A stretch of 64,000 nt of DNA, taken from Phlebopus portentosus. Lineage: Eukaryota; Basidiomycota; Agaricomycetes; Boletales; Boletinellaceae. Position numbers and translations under genes: made by a program. The stretch covers positions 620,001 to 684,000 of the forward strand of contig JAYXKI010000012.1 in assembly GCA_037892935.1 (NCBI GenBank). Reading direction: 5' to 3'. The notes under the pieces were generated by a model, which saw nothing but the letters and a program-made list of their open reading frames with translations, was not told the DNA's origin and ran no database searches. This document shows positions 45,052 through 54,771 of this stretch, in pieces. Each line of letters starts with the position of its first letter. Positions within the stretch are counted from its first letter, which is position 1.

Positions 45052-45135
45052 ATTCTACTTACCTTCACTGCGACCTAGGTATCTACTCTTGTATTATTAG
45101 TTTGCTGAATTCTACTTACCTTCACTGCGACCTAG
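45052..45135 (+). repeat. 27 bp direct repeat, 57 bp period
   Basis: ATTCTACTTACCTTCACTGC and the following seven bases CGACCTAG-type end occur at 45052 and again at 45109, downstream of the TATA box in the provisional LTR. Confidence 0.8.
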
Positions 45136-45612
45136 CGTTCGACGGTCTGGACTTAAGCCTCGTCTTAGCTGTCTTGACCTGAGCGACGTGTTTGGGATTA
45201 TCTCATTCACGCTTGTTTGTTGTTGTGTTGGCCTGCCTCGACTCAGCCCTTGAGCCGTCCGCCTAACATAATAGAAAGACCTACCTCTGGCTCACCCCCG
45301 ATTCCGTTGTCATCGAGCGCTCGCCTGTGACGTGTCCCCTGAAGTATATCTTCGAAGGACGACATCGAATGAAACCCGGTTCCTACCGTGCAGACAACAA
45401 ACCCCTATCTTGCCCGTCGAAGTCCGATTGACTCCGACGTGACCCGATAGTACCCAAAGTATCAACCAATCATATCACCGTGGCGCTCTGAATCACCCTC
45501 CTCTGGAACTCCCATCAAACCTTCTCGTGGGTAACGCATAGAGTCCAGTCGTCGACTAGTATCTCCTTCATTATCTACCTCGGAGCCTTTCATTTAGTCA
45601 TCAATTTCAAAG

Positions 45613-47319
45613 ATGAGCCGGTTATCCGAAGTCGGTCCCGCCCGAACAGCATCCCAATCCCCGTTCCACCCCCAGCCTATCAAGGTGGAGCTAACTGACG
45701 AGCAATGAGCGGCCCTCCCTGCGAACTCTAGGTGGAGCGCTTCGCGAGGACATTACATCGTCAAAGCAGGAAATCAAGTCTTTGGCACTTGGTGGGACGA
45801 GACTGCCAAGAGGTGGTACTCCCAGAGGGAAGGAAAGTCCCTCCACTGGAGAGTGAAACAAGAAGGCGACGTAGACGAGCCCTCACCCCCTACTCTGACG
45901 CAATCAACGGCCCCCTTACCAGACCCATCAGGTTCGACCACTCAAGCGTTGCCCCCCCCTGTCGAGCCTTCACCGGCATTTGGAAAATTCCGAGAACCAG
46001 CGCCGCTTATACCGAGAGAGGAAGACGAAGAGGAAGAAGAAGAACACGAGATGTCATTGTCAAAGGAAGCGATGACTGATCTCGCGACGGCGGTTGCACT
46101 AGCGCTCCAAGCTGCAGGCGAAGGTGCAAACCAAGGATCAAAGGTGTCGAAGAAGATCCACGTCGCCAAACCAAGAGACTTCGATGGCAAACATGATTAC
46201 ATGGACTTCAAGCGAGAGCTGCGCCTCTACATCTACGCATCTGAGTCGGAGTTCAGGACGAACAAGAGTAAGATTGTGTTCGCCCTGTCGTACATGAAGA
46301 GTGGTGCTGCAGCTCGCTGGGCAGAAAGTTACACCAGTGGAGCAGTCGATGGAGATGGCAACCTAACCTTCACGGACGGCTGGGACACCTTCTTGAAGAA
46401 GCTGGACACATCGTTTGATGACCCCGCCAGATCCCAGAAAGCCTTCGAACGACTAGACGCGATGTACCAAGGAGACCTCAATGCTGATGAGTTCTTCAAC
46501 AAGTTCGACATTTGCCAAGTGGATGCTGGCCTAGCAACAGAGGCACACGACGAATGGTTGATGAGTCATTTGAAGAGGGCGCTAAACCCAAAGGTTGTTG
46601 AGGGTGTCATGAGATTGCCCAATGAACTGACGTCGTACGAAGAGTTCAAGAAGGCTGCCGTCAAGGTTGACAGGGTCGAGCACCAAATCAGGGACCTGAT
46701 GGCTGAACGTCGGAGAAAGACAATTAGTTCGACAGCGATGAAACCAGCTCCGACACCACCAATAAGACGTTTTATGCTGCCTCAACAAGCAGCCCATCCT
46801 TTCATACCCCCCGCTCAAGATCGTCGTGATGCTACGGGAGTAACGTATGGAGGCTTAGGACAACCCATGGATGTGATGATGAACCAGGTGCATTGTACAC
46901 ATGCTTGTTACAAGTGTGATCAGGTGGGCCACTACATCAGGGAATGCCCGTGAGGTCGTGAAGCGATACGTGCCATCATTGCAGCCTTCGTCCCAGCAGA
47001 CAGAAAGGCGCTCTTCGAGGAACTCGGCCAAGCAAAGGAATCCTCCTTTGAAGAGGATGACGACGACGATGTACGAGCGGTACCTGCTGAGCTGGAGGAA
47101 CTCATAGAAGGCGAGGGTTTTCTAGAAGACGCTGTGGTATTTGGGGTGGTCTCGCTATCTGAAGGCGCTACAGATGTCCGTCCTACTAAGGGAGCTGAAT
47201 GTGTGAAGAAACCTCCAGAAACGAAGCCTCAAGCTATCAGACTCCAACCACTAACCACCTGGCAGGTGCCAAAGACCGTCAGAGACGTGGGGGAGTGGCC
47301 TAGTGACGCCGAGGTATGA
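45613..47319 (+). pseudogene. gag of the outer Ty3/gypsy element, two in-frame TGA codons
   Basis: One frame from the ATG at 45613 to 47319 is open except for TGA at 45706-45708 and TGA at 46951-46953. Between them is a 414-codon block with a retrotransposon gag domain (KKIHVAKPRDFDGKHDYMDF, then ALSYMKSGAAARWAE, WDTFLKKLDTSFDD) and a CCHC zinc knuckle, CYKCDQVGHYIREC. After the second TGA comes an acidic linker (SSFEEDDDDDVRAV). Both TGAs could come from CGA by one transition. The frame then stops at the edge of the GC-rich insertion. Confidence 0.85.
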
Positions 47320-47329
47320 AAGGAATGCT

Positions 47330-48090
47330 CTAGTAGGTCCGCCGGATCGAAGGGGAGGTCACAGGAGTCCGCCGGAGTAGCGCAATCTCAGTAGGGGGAA
47401 GCTAGGAACTGTATATGACGAATATGAGGCGTAACGTGCGGCGAGTAGGTGAAAAAGACGCCGAGGGGGAATACAATGGAAGGCCTGTGTCGCCGGAGGG
47501 CCGCCGAGGTCGAATAGGGGGCCGCCGGGGACGAGGGAGCTCGTACAAATCCGCCGCAGTAGCGTAAACTGGATAAATGAAAGGTAGGGACCGTATACGA
47601 TGAATATAAGAGGCAACGTGCGGCCAGCAGATGAAAAGGACGCCGAAGGGGAATAGGAAAGGAGGCCTGGGTCGCCGGAGGGCCGCCGAGGTCGAATAGG
47701 GGGCCACCGGGGACGAGGGAGCTCGTACAAATCCGCCGCGGTAGCGTAAACTGGATAAATGAAAGGTAGGGACCGTATACGACGAATACGAGGCGTAACG
47801 TGCGGCGAGTAGGTGAAAAAGACGCCGAGGGGGGATACAATGGAAGGCCTGTGTCGCCGGAGGGCCGCCAAGGTCGAATAGGGGGCCGCTGGGGACAAGG
47901 GAGTGTGTACAAATCCGCCGCAGTAGCGTAAACTGGATAAATGAAAGGTAGGGGCCGTATATGATGAATATAAGGGACAACGTGCGGCGAGTAACTGGAA
48001 AAGACGCCGCAGGGGTGTAGGACAGAAGGCCTGTGTCGCCGGAGGGCCGCCGAGGTCGAATAGAGGCCGCCCGACAGGTACAATGGAGTG
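47330..48090. repeat. tandem array, 182 bp period, about four units
   Basis: GTCGCCGGAGGGCCGCC occurs at 47489, 47671, 47853 and 48035, exactly 182 bp apart. The other parts of the unit (AAACTGGATAAATGAAAGG, AACGTGCGG) keep the same spacing. 182 is not a multiple of three, and the long minus-strand frames that run through the array are staggered copies of the same DNA in different phases, so I read it as non-coding. Confidence 0.9.
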
Positions 48091-49392
48091 CGGCGGACGT
48101 TTGGGGGTAGGTTCCCAGTCCTAACTCACACACTAAATGTCAGAGGCGCTGAAGGAGAATAGAACGACGAGTCAAGGGTAGTATATAGTCAATGGGGGAG
48201 CTCAGTACATGAGGGGGAGCTCAGAGTGAGGGAATCTCGAACTCTGGCCCTTGTATGCTGTGGAAGCTCTCTGCTATGAATGTGCTCTAGTATCTCTGTA
48301 TACTGATGAATATACACTCTATATATACTCTACTGCTCTCGCCGATGAGTCCTACTGTCTGACAACATCTCCTGAGTCACTGGGCTCACCAAGGGCCGCC
48401 GCCGGAGCATCTAGGAGGCGTACGGCAGTGCCAACGTGAGGGGGCTATCCAATAGTATGATATATCGTGTATCTGCAATAAAACGGGTGCCGGCGGAGTC
48501 TGGCTTGGCGGCGGCGGTCGGTGGCTTGGCACGCCGCTGTACCACATGCCTGACTGCCATATATGGTCTAGAGTCGCCCGCCGCTTGGGGGGAAGTCGGG
48601 AAACATCGGGGCCGATGTTTGGAGGCTCATATCGCATATATGAGATAGAGGGCGCATCAGTCAGGGTCTCTGGGCCGCCCAAGGCCGCCGCCGCACTCAA
48701 TATAGAGTGTAGGCGATCCATGGTAACTAAGGAGGGCGCCGGAGCGGCGGATCTGCAAGTCGCCGCTCGATCGGCGGCGGATTCGTAAAACTGCGGCCTT
48801 TAGTGGCATATGAGCAGGGATGATACTAGATAAATCCATAGGCCTTGGGGGACTGCCTGGTAAGTTGTGGGAGGCCTCGGCGAGGGCACCTGAGGACGCC
48901 TGAGTGGCCGCCGGACCAATCTGAGGCTTGGGGGCCGCCGCAGGGGTGTCCAAATCCGCCTCGAGGCTGTACGTATGAGGAATCGTAATAACGAAGGCCT
49001 ATAATGATTGGGGGACATCTCCTATGGTGTCTGGTGCTGGGTAGGAGCCTTCGGCGGATGTGTATGGGTGCCAGGGAGCCAGCGGCGGACTCGTCTGGGC
49101 TCTTGGAGGGCGCCGCAGGGGGAAGCGTAGGCTAGAATCTATAGATATGTGCTCGTATGGCCTCTAGAGTGTGGTATGAGTATGCCCTGGTCCTCTGAGG
49201 TGTAGGCGGCGAAGGGATATGGTATCTGAAGTGGGGGAGAGCCATAGTATGAGTGTCCTGGCACAGGACTGGCCAGGGCACTACACCGTCTCCCAGACCT
49301 CGATATCATCCACTTCAGGTGAGAATCCGGCTGCCCTTCGCTTCGCGTGCAGGTACTGAGCCTTTTCATCTTCTGTCTGGATATCAGACCGC
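48091..49392. other. GC-rich insert sequence between the tandem array and the left LTR
   Basis: Same CCGCCG-rich style as the inner element but not recognisable as gag, pol or LTR. No gene can be supported. It separates the outer gag from the inner element's left LTR and is unexplained. Confidence 0.5.
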
Positions 49393-51124
49393 TGTAGACT
49401 ATCAGACTCTCCTAGATAGGGACAAAGGCGGCGGCGGCGGCGTTCGACCACAGGGAGGCGATGTCAAAGGTGTCGAGAGGAAAAAGGGGAGGTCCTACCA
49501 GATCTACAGACTACCTACAGGCTTTCAGAAGCGACACTCAGCTCAGATGTACAAGGATCTGGCTGTTAGGGCAGATCCGCCGGGCCTTCGAATAACTCGC
49601 CGCGGCGATCCGGGCCTTGGCGACTGTATAGGGATCGCCGAGTCCGACTGAACCGGCGAAGGGGTCGCAGCGGCGGACTGGGTGCGGGGCCGGCGGAGGT
49701 TCGCACCAGTGCAATTCCGCCTGGTAGTCGGGGAGATGACGTCGGAACGACACAGAGAGGATGCGGGAGAGAGAGAGTCGACACCACTTAAAAGGGGAGT
49801 AGTGTCGGCGGTGGAACGACGCGGAGGCGCGGAGGCGGCGAGAAGTGGGAGACTGGACTCAGTCGAAAGGGCGCCGGCGCCGACGGAAGGGGTGAACACA
49901 AGAAGAGTGACAGCTGCGTCGAGGCGTCGACGAAGTATAACAGATGCCTAGAAGAGTGACGGCTGCGTCGAGGCGTTGAGGAAGAATCACAAATGTTCAG
50001 GGCCCGAGCGGCGGCGGAGGAAGACCGCGGGATTGAGAGAGAGAGAGACGGCGATGCAGATATGAGTGGGACGTCCCCAGAGCGATTACTAGACGAGTGA
50101 CAGCTGCGCAGAGGGGAGACGACCAGGGCGGCGAATGAGCTCGGCGGCTTCTATCCTGTGAGATCCGGGGCCACGCCGTCAGGACGGGATTGGCGAGGGC
50201 ACGTGACCGGGAGTTCGCCCGATCCGGCTGTCTGATTCTGTGTATATACTGGTTTCTTGAAGGAGGCTTCCTTACTTGTGGTTGGTCTCTGGTAGCTGCG
50301 TTCTAGAGTGTATATCTGCTGCTTTTTAGGATAGATACATGCTCTCTATATATACTATGAGTCCTTGATAAGAAATATCACTTAAAGCGGCGGGCGGCGA
50401 GGCGTGACAGGCGCGCCGCGACGGCGGGGGCCGCCGCCGAGATGCGCCGCCGAGCCACCAAGACCTAGGGGCGCCCCAATCGGAACGGCGGAGTGCTGGT
50501 ACGTCGTGTCGAATGTCGGGGCCGTTCGGATCGGTCAGGGCGCGCTCTATATAGATCTGAAACGCCAAGGGGTCGAATAAAACTAAAAAGGGGAATATAC
50601 GGACGGCCGCCGGGCGCGCTACCGCGCTCGGCGTACAATGTGGGATGATAAGAATATGAAACAATCAACGAAATGGACCTGAGATTGGCTATCGTTCACC
50701 CAGCCGGCGCGGCGGCGGGCATACACCTCCGCGATGGCGCGATATACATCCGCCGCAGCGTATCCGGCCGCCGTGCGAGCACTTCCGAAGCCCGGAGTCA
50801 CCGGATTCGGCGGAACCGTTCTTGAGAGAGGCTGGAGAAGGGGAACTAGGATTTGGTCGAAGGGAGGACAAGGGACAAGGTGATCATAAGATAGGAGTGG
50901 AGGCGTCGCCGCCGGTTCGTATGGTCGGCGGCGGCGGCGGCGTGGGTGCTGTTCCTAGGCCGCCGAAGGTCCGGCGGCCGCTGAGCAGGCTGTATTATGG
51001 GTAACGGCGGCGAAGGCTGGTTTGCTGACAATAGTACGCGGGGTGTCCTGGGTATGGCATAGGGGAGTACCGCCCTTACAGGCCTGTGCCGCTGGACCGG
51101 TACAGGTTAGTGCGGCGCACTACA
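49393..51124 (-). repeat. left LTR copy (3' LTR of the inner element)
   Basis: About 1732 bp, minus-strand form TGTAGTGCG...GTCTACA. It differs from the right copy by about 20 base changes counted by eye plus several indels (for example 13 extra bases near 50022 and 6 extra near 50871). Contains a GGC trinucleotide run near 49430. Confidence 0.9.
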
Positions 51125-51525
51125 ACGTGTCTGGCGGGGAACGGCATCGCCGCAGGAAACGCGTCGGCGAGGAGGTCGCAAAATGATCCCCAGTTTCCTC
51201 CGGAGAGGCGTGGGTCTTGACAGAGGAGTTGCTGGGCGTCCGGCGAGGCCCAAATGTACAGCAGGAAGATTAGAGTCGCCGTGTCGGGGCAGGGGTGATG
51301 AAAACTGCGAAGGGCGGCGATGAGAATATTTGGTAGAGCGGTGTAATCAGGGTGCCATGGGTAGAGGAGCATGGGGTGCCCGGGAAGTGTGATTAATTGG
51401 GCGAAGTTGAAATCTAAAAGGTGTTGGGCATGGCGGGGGAAGTGGACTGGGTGCGGGACTTGGAGTAGTGGTGTCGCCGGTGCGAATGGAAATGCTTCGG
51501 CGAGGCTGGGAACCAGCTGGGGCAT
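51076..51525 (-). CDS. possible protein of unknown function downstream of pol (uncertain)
   Basis: A 149-codon ATG-started minus frame (MPQLVPSLAEAFPFAPATPL...) rich in Pro and Leu with no known domain. It crosses the LTR boundary at 51124 and ends inside the LTR. It lies 3' of pol in the element's sense direction, where some gypsy elements carry an extra ORF. It may be a fragment or chance. Confidence 0.25.
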   Translation of the reverse strand: MPQLVPSLAEAFPFAPATPLLQVPHPVHFPRHAQHLLDFNFAQLITLPGHPMLLYPWHPDYTALPNILIAALRSFHHPCPDTATLIFLLYIWASPDAQQLLCQDPRLSGGNWGSFCDLLADAFPAAMPFPARHVVVRRTNLYRSSGTGL

Positions 51526-51719
51526 GTTGTAAGGAGCGCCGATGGTATTCGTAATCTGTAGGGTAGATGTTTTGGGGGCGGTGAGTAGTTCGCCGACCGC
51601 TTTATATATTTTCGGCGAGTGTTTTCCGGGTTGGCCGGAGGGTATGACGGCTTTTGGCGAGGTGAAGTTGCCAGTATTATAGTGTAGAGGCCAATATAGG
51701 CGAAAGCCGAAGTAGTGTT

Positions 51720-52075
51720 CTAATGGAAGGGGGCCTAGGCGAAGGTGTTTCGTGTAGGCGGATCGTCGGCGGGACGAGTAAGTGGGATGGGAGGCTAGCG
51801 GCGAGGCTGGTTCGCCGGTAGTTCGGGTATGGTGGCCTGTAGCGGCGTGGGGCGAAGCGAACTTCGAATGGGAGGGGGCCTGGGCGAAGGAGTTTCATAC
51901 AGGCCGGTCGTCGGCGGGACGAGTGAGTGGGATGGGAGGCTCGCGGCGAGGCTGGTTCGCCGGTAGTTCGGGTATGGTGGCCTGTAGCGGCGTGGGGCGA
52001 AGCGATCTTCGAATAGAAGGGGGCCTGGGCGAAGGAATTTCGTATAGGCGGGTCGTCGGCGGGACGGGCTTCGAT
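51720..52075. repeat. tandem repeat, 145 bp period, about 2.4 units
   Basis: CGTCGGCGGGACG occurs at 51764, 51909 and 52054, exactly 145 bp apart, with the shared stretch GCTGGTTCGCCGGTAGTTCG in the intervening DNA. It lies between the possible extra ORF and the plus-strand gene. Confidence 0.88.
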
Positions 52076-52666
52076 TTAGAAGGGAGTTCGGAAGTAAAGT
52101 TTAAATGGTTAATCATGGAGGGTGTCGTCATATCATGATCTTGATCTGGTACCAGATATGGATACAATGGCCTTGTAGTCAGGGGTAGTGGTACATCGGA
52201 AATACAATTCGGCGGGATTTTGGCGGTCCGGGAACCAGTCGGGGACGCCAGGTAGTTAACTAGGGCGGTGTAGGTCGTAGCATATAGGTTGAGGATTTGT
52301 TAATGGGTGTAGGTACGGCTAGGGTAGGGTGTGCGGCGATATTTGATGATCGGCGGGGGGGGATCGGCGTAGAATGTTGTATTGGCCGGCTTGGCAGGGG
52401 TCTGGAAGGTTGGGGCTGTGTTGTGGCGGGGTTCGGCGGATTGTTCCGGCGAGTTTTGGAGGGGGGAGAGTCGCTGAGGGGTTTGTGGAATTTGAGTGGA
52501 GATTGCGGCGGAGCAGTGGGGAGGATTTGGTAATTGATTGGTAAAAAGGGGGCGGGGAGGTCGCGTGTATGGAGGGCTGAAATCGGAGTTTGAATTGGGT
52601 GCGGCGAGGATATAGACGACGGGGACTCGTGTCTGAGTTCCCCGTTTCTCTTTTTCTCTTTCCACC

Positions 52667-54331
52667 ATGGCGCCGACGATTCTCAGCGTCAGCAGCAGCA
52701 GCGGCAGCGACAGCGACAGCAGCAGCAACAACAGCAGGGAGGGGTCGGAGGCTCCCTCCGACCAGATGGAGGTGGACGCCGGGGCGGCGACGGGGGCTCC
52801 TGCCGCGGGCGGGATGTCGCGGGCCCCCAGCGGGCAAGAGGTCCCGCCGGAGTCGCAGGGGGAGACGGAGGAGGAGGGTGGGGAGGGGGGGGGGGGGGGG
52901 GGGGGGGAGAACTGGACGCGGCCGTGTGGGCGGCCATTATGGCGGTGAGGGGGTGGATCGAGCGGGCCCGAAACGATGAGGGGCCCGCTGCCGATGAGCT
53001 CGATGGGCTCTTGGTAAATTTGTGTTCCCTTGATAATAACCGTGTGAGCTGACGATCTGGTTTACTTTTTCAGAAGGGGCTTGGGGAGCGCTTCCCCGCG
53101 CTATCCGACGACGCGAGGGCTGAAAAGCCCGAATATTATTGCGCGGGGAGGTGGTTGGTGAACCGGGCGACGGTGGTGCGGATGGCCGCCGGGGAGGCTA
53201 AGGACGCCGCCGAGGCGTTGGACAAGGCCGCCCAGTCGGAGGTGAATCGCCTCCGACGCGTCGCGGAGAGGCTGGCCGAGCGCCGGGAGGAGGAGGCTCG
53301 TGAGGAGGCGAAGCGGAGCGCGGCGAAGGTGGCTGAGGAGGCGAAAGCCTCCTTCCTCAAGACGCTCGCCACCCTGCGAGTTGGGGGCCCGGAGGTCGTC
53401 GAGGCCTTCTGTAGGTCCTCAGGGCGCGATGAGGCGGGGAACCTGGTAAGTCGTTGTCTTGAATCTTGTTTTTTACTGTCTCTGATAATATCTTCTTAGG
53501 TCGCGGCGCCTAAAACGAGCACCAAAGCGAAGGTGCAGGCGCGTCCCGTGGCCAGGCCGGCGACGGGAAAGACGATTACTCTTCCTGGGTCGTCGATCCC
53601 TGGTCTTGAGGTGGCGGGTTCGTCCAGCGAGACGCTCAAGGGGGAGAGTGGTCGAGTGACGCGAGGGGGACGCTCGGGGACAGTCACGGGAAAGACCATT
53701 ACTCTTGAGGTTGAGTCTGATGAGGGGTCAACGCGAGCGAAAAGGTCGAGTGGAAAGGAGGTATATGTCGATGTGTGTTTTATGTCCTGGATCTTATTCT
53801 TCACTGACATGTTTCGTTTCTAGGTGCCTCCCCTTCCGAAGCGCGTACGTGAGCCGGTGGTCGAGCCGCCGGCGAAACGAGCAAGAGCACCGGGAGCGGC
53901 GGCCTCGGGTGGGGGCAGGGCGAAAGAGGAGGCGACAGGAAGACGGGACGGGGCGGTGAGTGCTGTCTTGAATTTTGTTCGTGACACTCTCTGACTATAA
54001 TATTCAGAGGGAGGAGGGGGGTTGGGAGTTCGAGAGGGTCGGGCGGCTCCCCAGGGGTCAGAGCCGCCGCCTCCTCGAGTTCGTGTCGCCGGGGTGCGAG
54101 CGGTGCATCGGGCGTGGGGAGGTGTGCACGAGGCGCCCGCCGGCGCTCCTGTGCCAGGCGTGCCGGGTATCGCACCACCGGTGCGATATCTTGGAGTTGG
54201 ACGTGACCTTCCTGGCGCAGCAGGAGGTCCTCGCTCTCCGCCGGCAGTTGGAGGGGATGGAGTCGACGTTGGCGGGAGAGAGTGCGGGTGGGGGGGTGGA
54301 GGAAAAGGCCCAGGGTGAACGCCGTGGATAG
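52667..54331 (+). CDS. spliced gene antisense to gag-pol, Zn2Cys6-like protein, frame broken at a G run
   Basis: Five exons, join(52667..53013,53074..53445,53500..53760,53824..53955,54008..54331); the last four give one frame with phase-0 introns (GTAAGT, GTATAT, GTGAGT donors). The ATG has a strong CCACCATGG context after a CT-rich tract. Exon 1: Ser/Asp-rich acidic start, then a 23-G run that shifts frame by one base before ELDAAVWAAIMAVRGWIERA. Exon 2: AEALDKAAQSEVNRLRRVA... and Arg/Glu/Ala helices, likely coiled coil. Exons 3-4: basic, with KRVREP and AKRARAP as possible nuclear signals. Exon 5: CERCIGRGEVC and CQACRVSHHRC, spacing CX2CX6CX8CX2CX6C as in fungal binuclear zinc clusters, then a Leu-zipper-like helix. 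Likely DNA-binding or chromatin-associated; role unknown. It is either an element-encoded protein or a captured host gene. Confidence 0.72.
52885..52907. repeat. uninterrupted run of 23 G
   Basis: Homopolymer in exon 1 of the Zn2Cys6-like gene. The reading frame before it and the frame after it differ by one base, so its length decides whether the gene is open. Also a likely assembly or polymerase-slippage problem. Confidence 0.9.
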
Positions 54332-54394
54332 GCGGCGAGCCAAACGACGCAAACGGCGTCGGCTCGCGGTCTTCGGCGACCATGAAGCGCCCTT

Positions 54395-54480
54395 GGGCCG
54401 AAAAAAAATATTAAAAAAAATAGGAAAAATATAAAAGTACAAAAATATTGTATTTTTCTTTTTCTTGTGTACTATAGTGG
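54395..54480. terminator. AT-rich spacer between convergent genes (putative 3' processing region)
   Basis: A short A/T-rich island (runs of A and T, several ATATAAAA/AATATT elements) in otherwise GC-rich DNA, exactly between the stop of the plus-strand gene (54331) and the stop of pol (54772). It may hold polyadenylation signals for both strands. Confidence 0.4.
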
Positions 54481-54771
54481 CTTGTAATAACAAGCCGAAT
54501 GTTTTTCTTGTGAGGATGGTTCTTTGTGAGATCAGGGAATGTAAGATTGAGATGGGCTGGAGTGAAATAGGGAGGATAGGCGCCCTAAAAATAGCGCCGG
54601 GGCCGAAAGAATGACTTGAGTAAGGTGAAAATGTGGGAGGGGGTGACTCGGCGTCTCGCCGCAGTCGTTTGGGTGATGATTGGAGAGAGTGAAGATAGCG
54701 GCGGGTCCGAATAGGTGACTTAGGGAATGTGTATATAAGGGAGAGGGTGATTATGAGGCTTCGGCGGATCT

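Larger units (their letters stand above)
44810..45268 (+). repeat. provisional 5' LTR of the outer element
   Basis: Begins TGTAAGGACTCGAAC and ends GCCTAACA, with a TATATAA at 45010 in the right place for a promoter. Without the 3' LTR neither end can be proven, and I do not see a clear primer-binding site right after 45268 (a TGGCTCACCCC at about 45291 is a candidate, which would move the end). Confidence 0.35.

Noticed and set aside
47359..48133. Three overlapping minus-strand frames of 179-243 codons (Arg/Pro/Ser/Tyr-rich)
   Set aside because: They are the same 182 bp repeat read in successive phases; open frames arise from the repeat's composition.
52300..52937. Minus-strand frames of 143-172 codons with poly-Pro/poly-Leu
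   Set aside because: Complement of the poly-G and Ser-codon repeats; no gene features.
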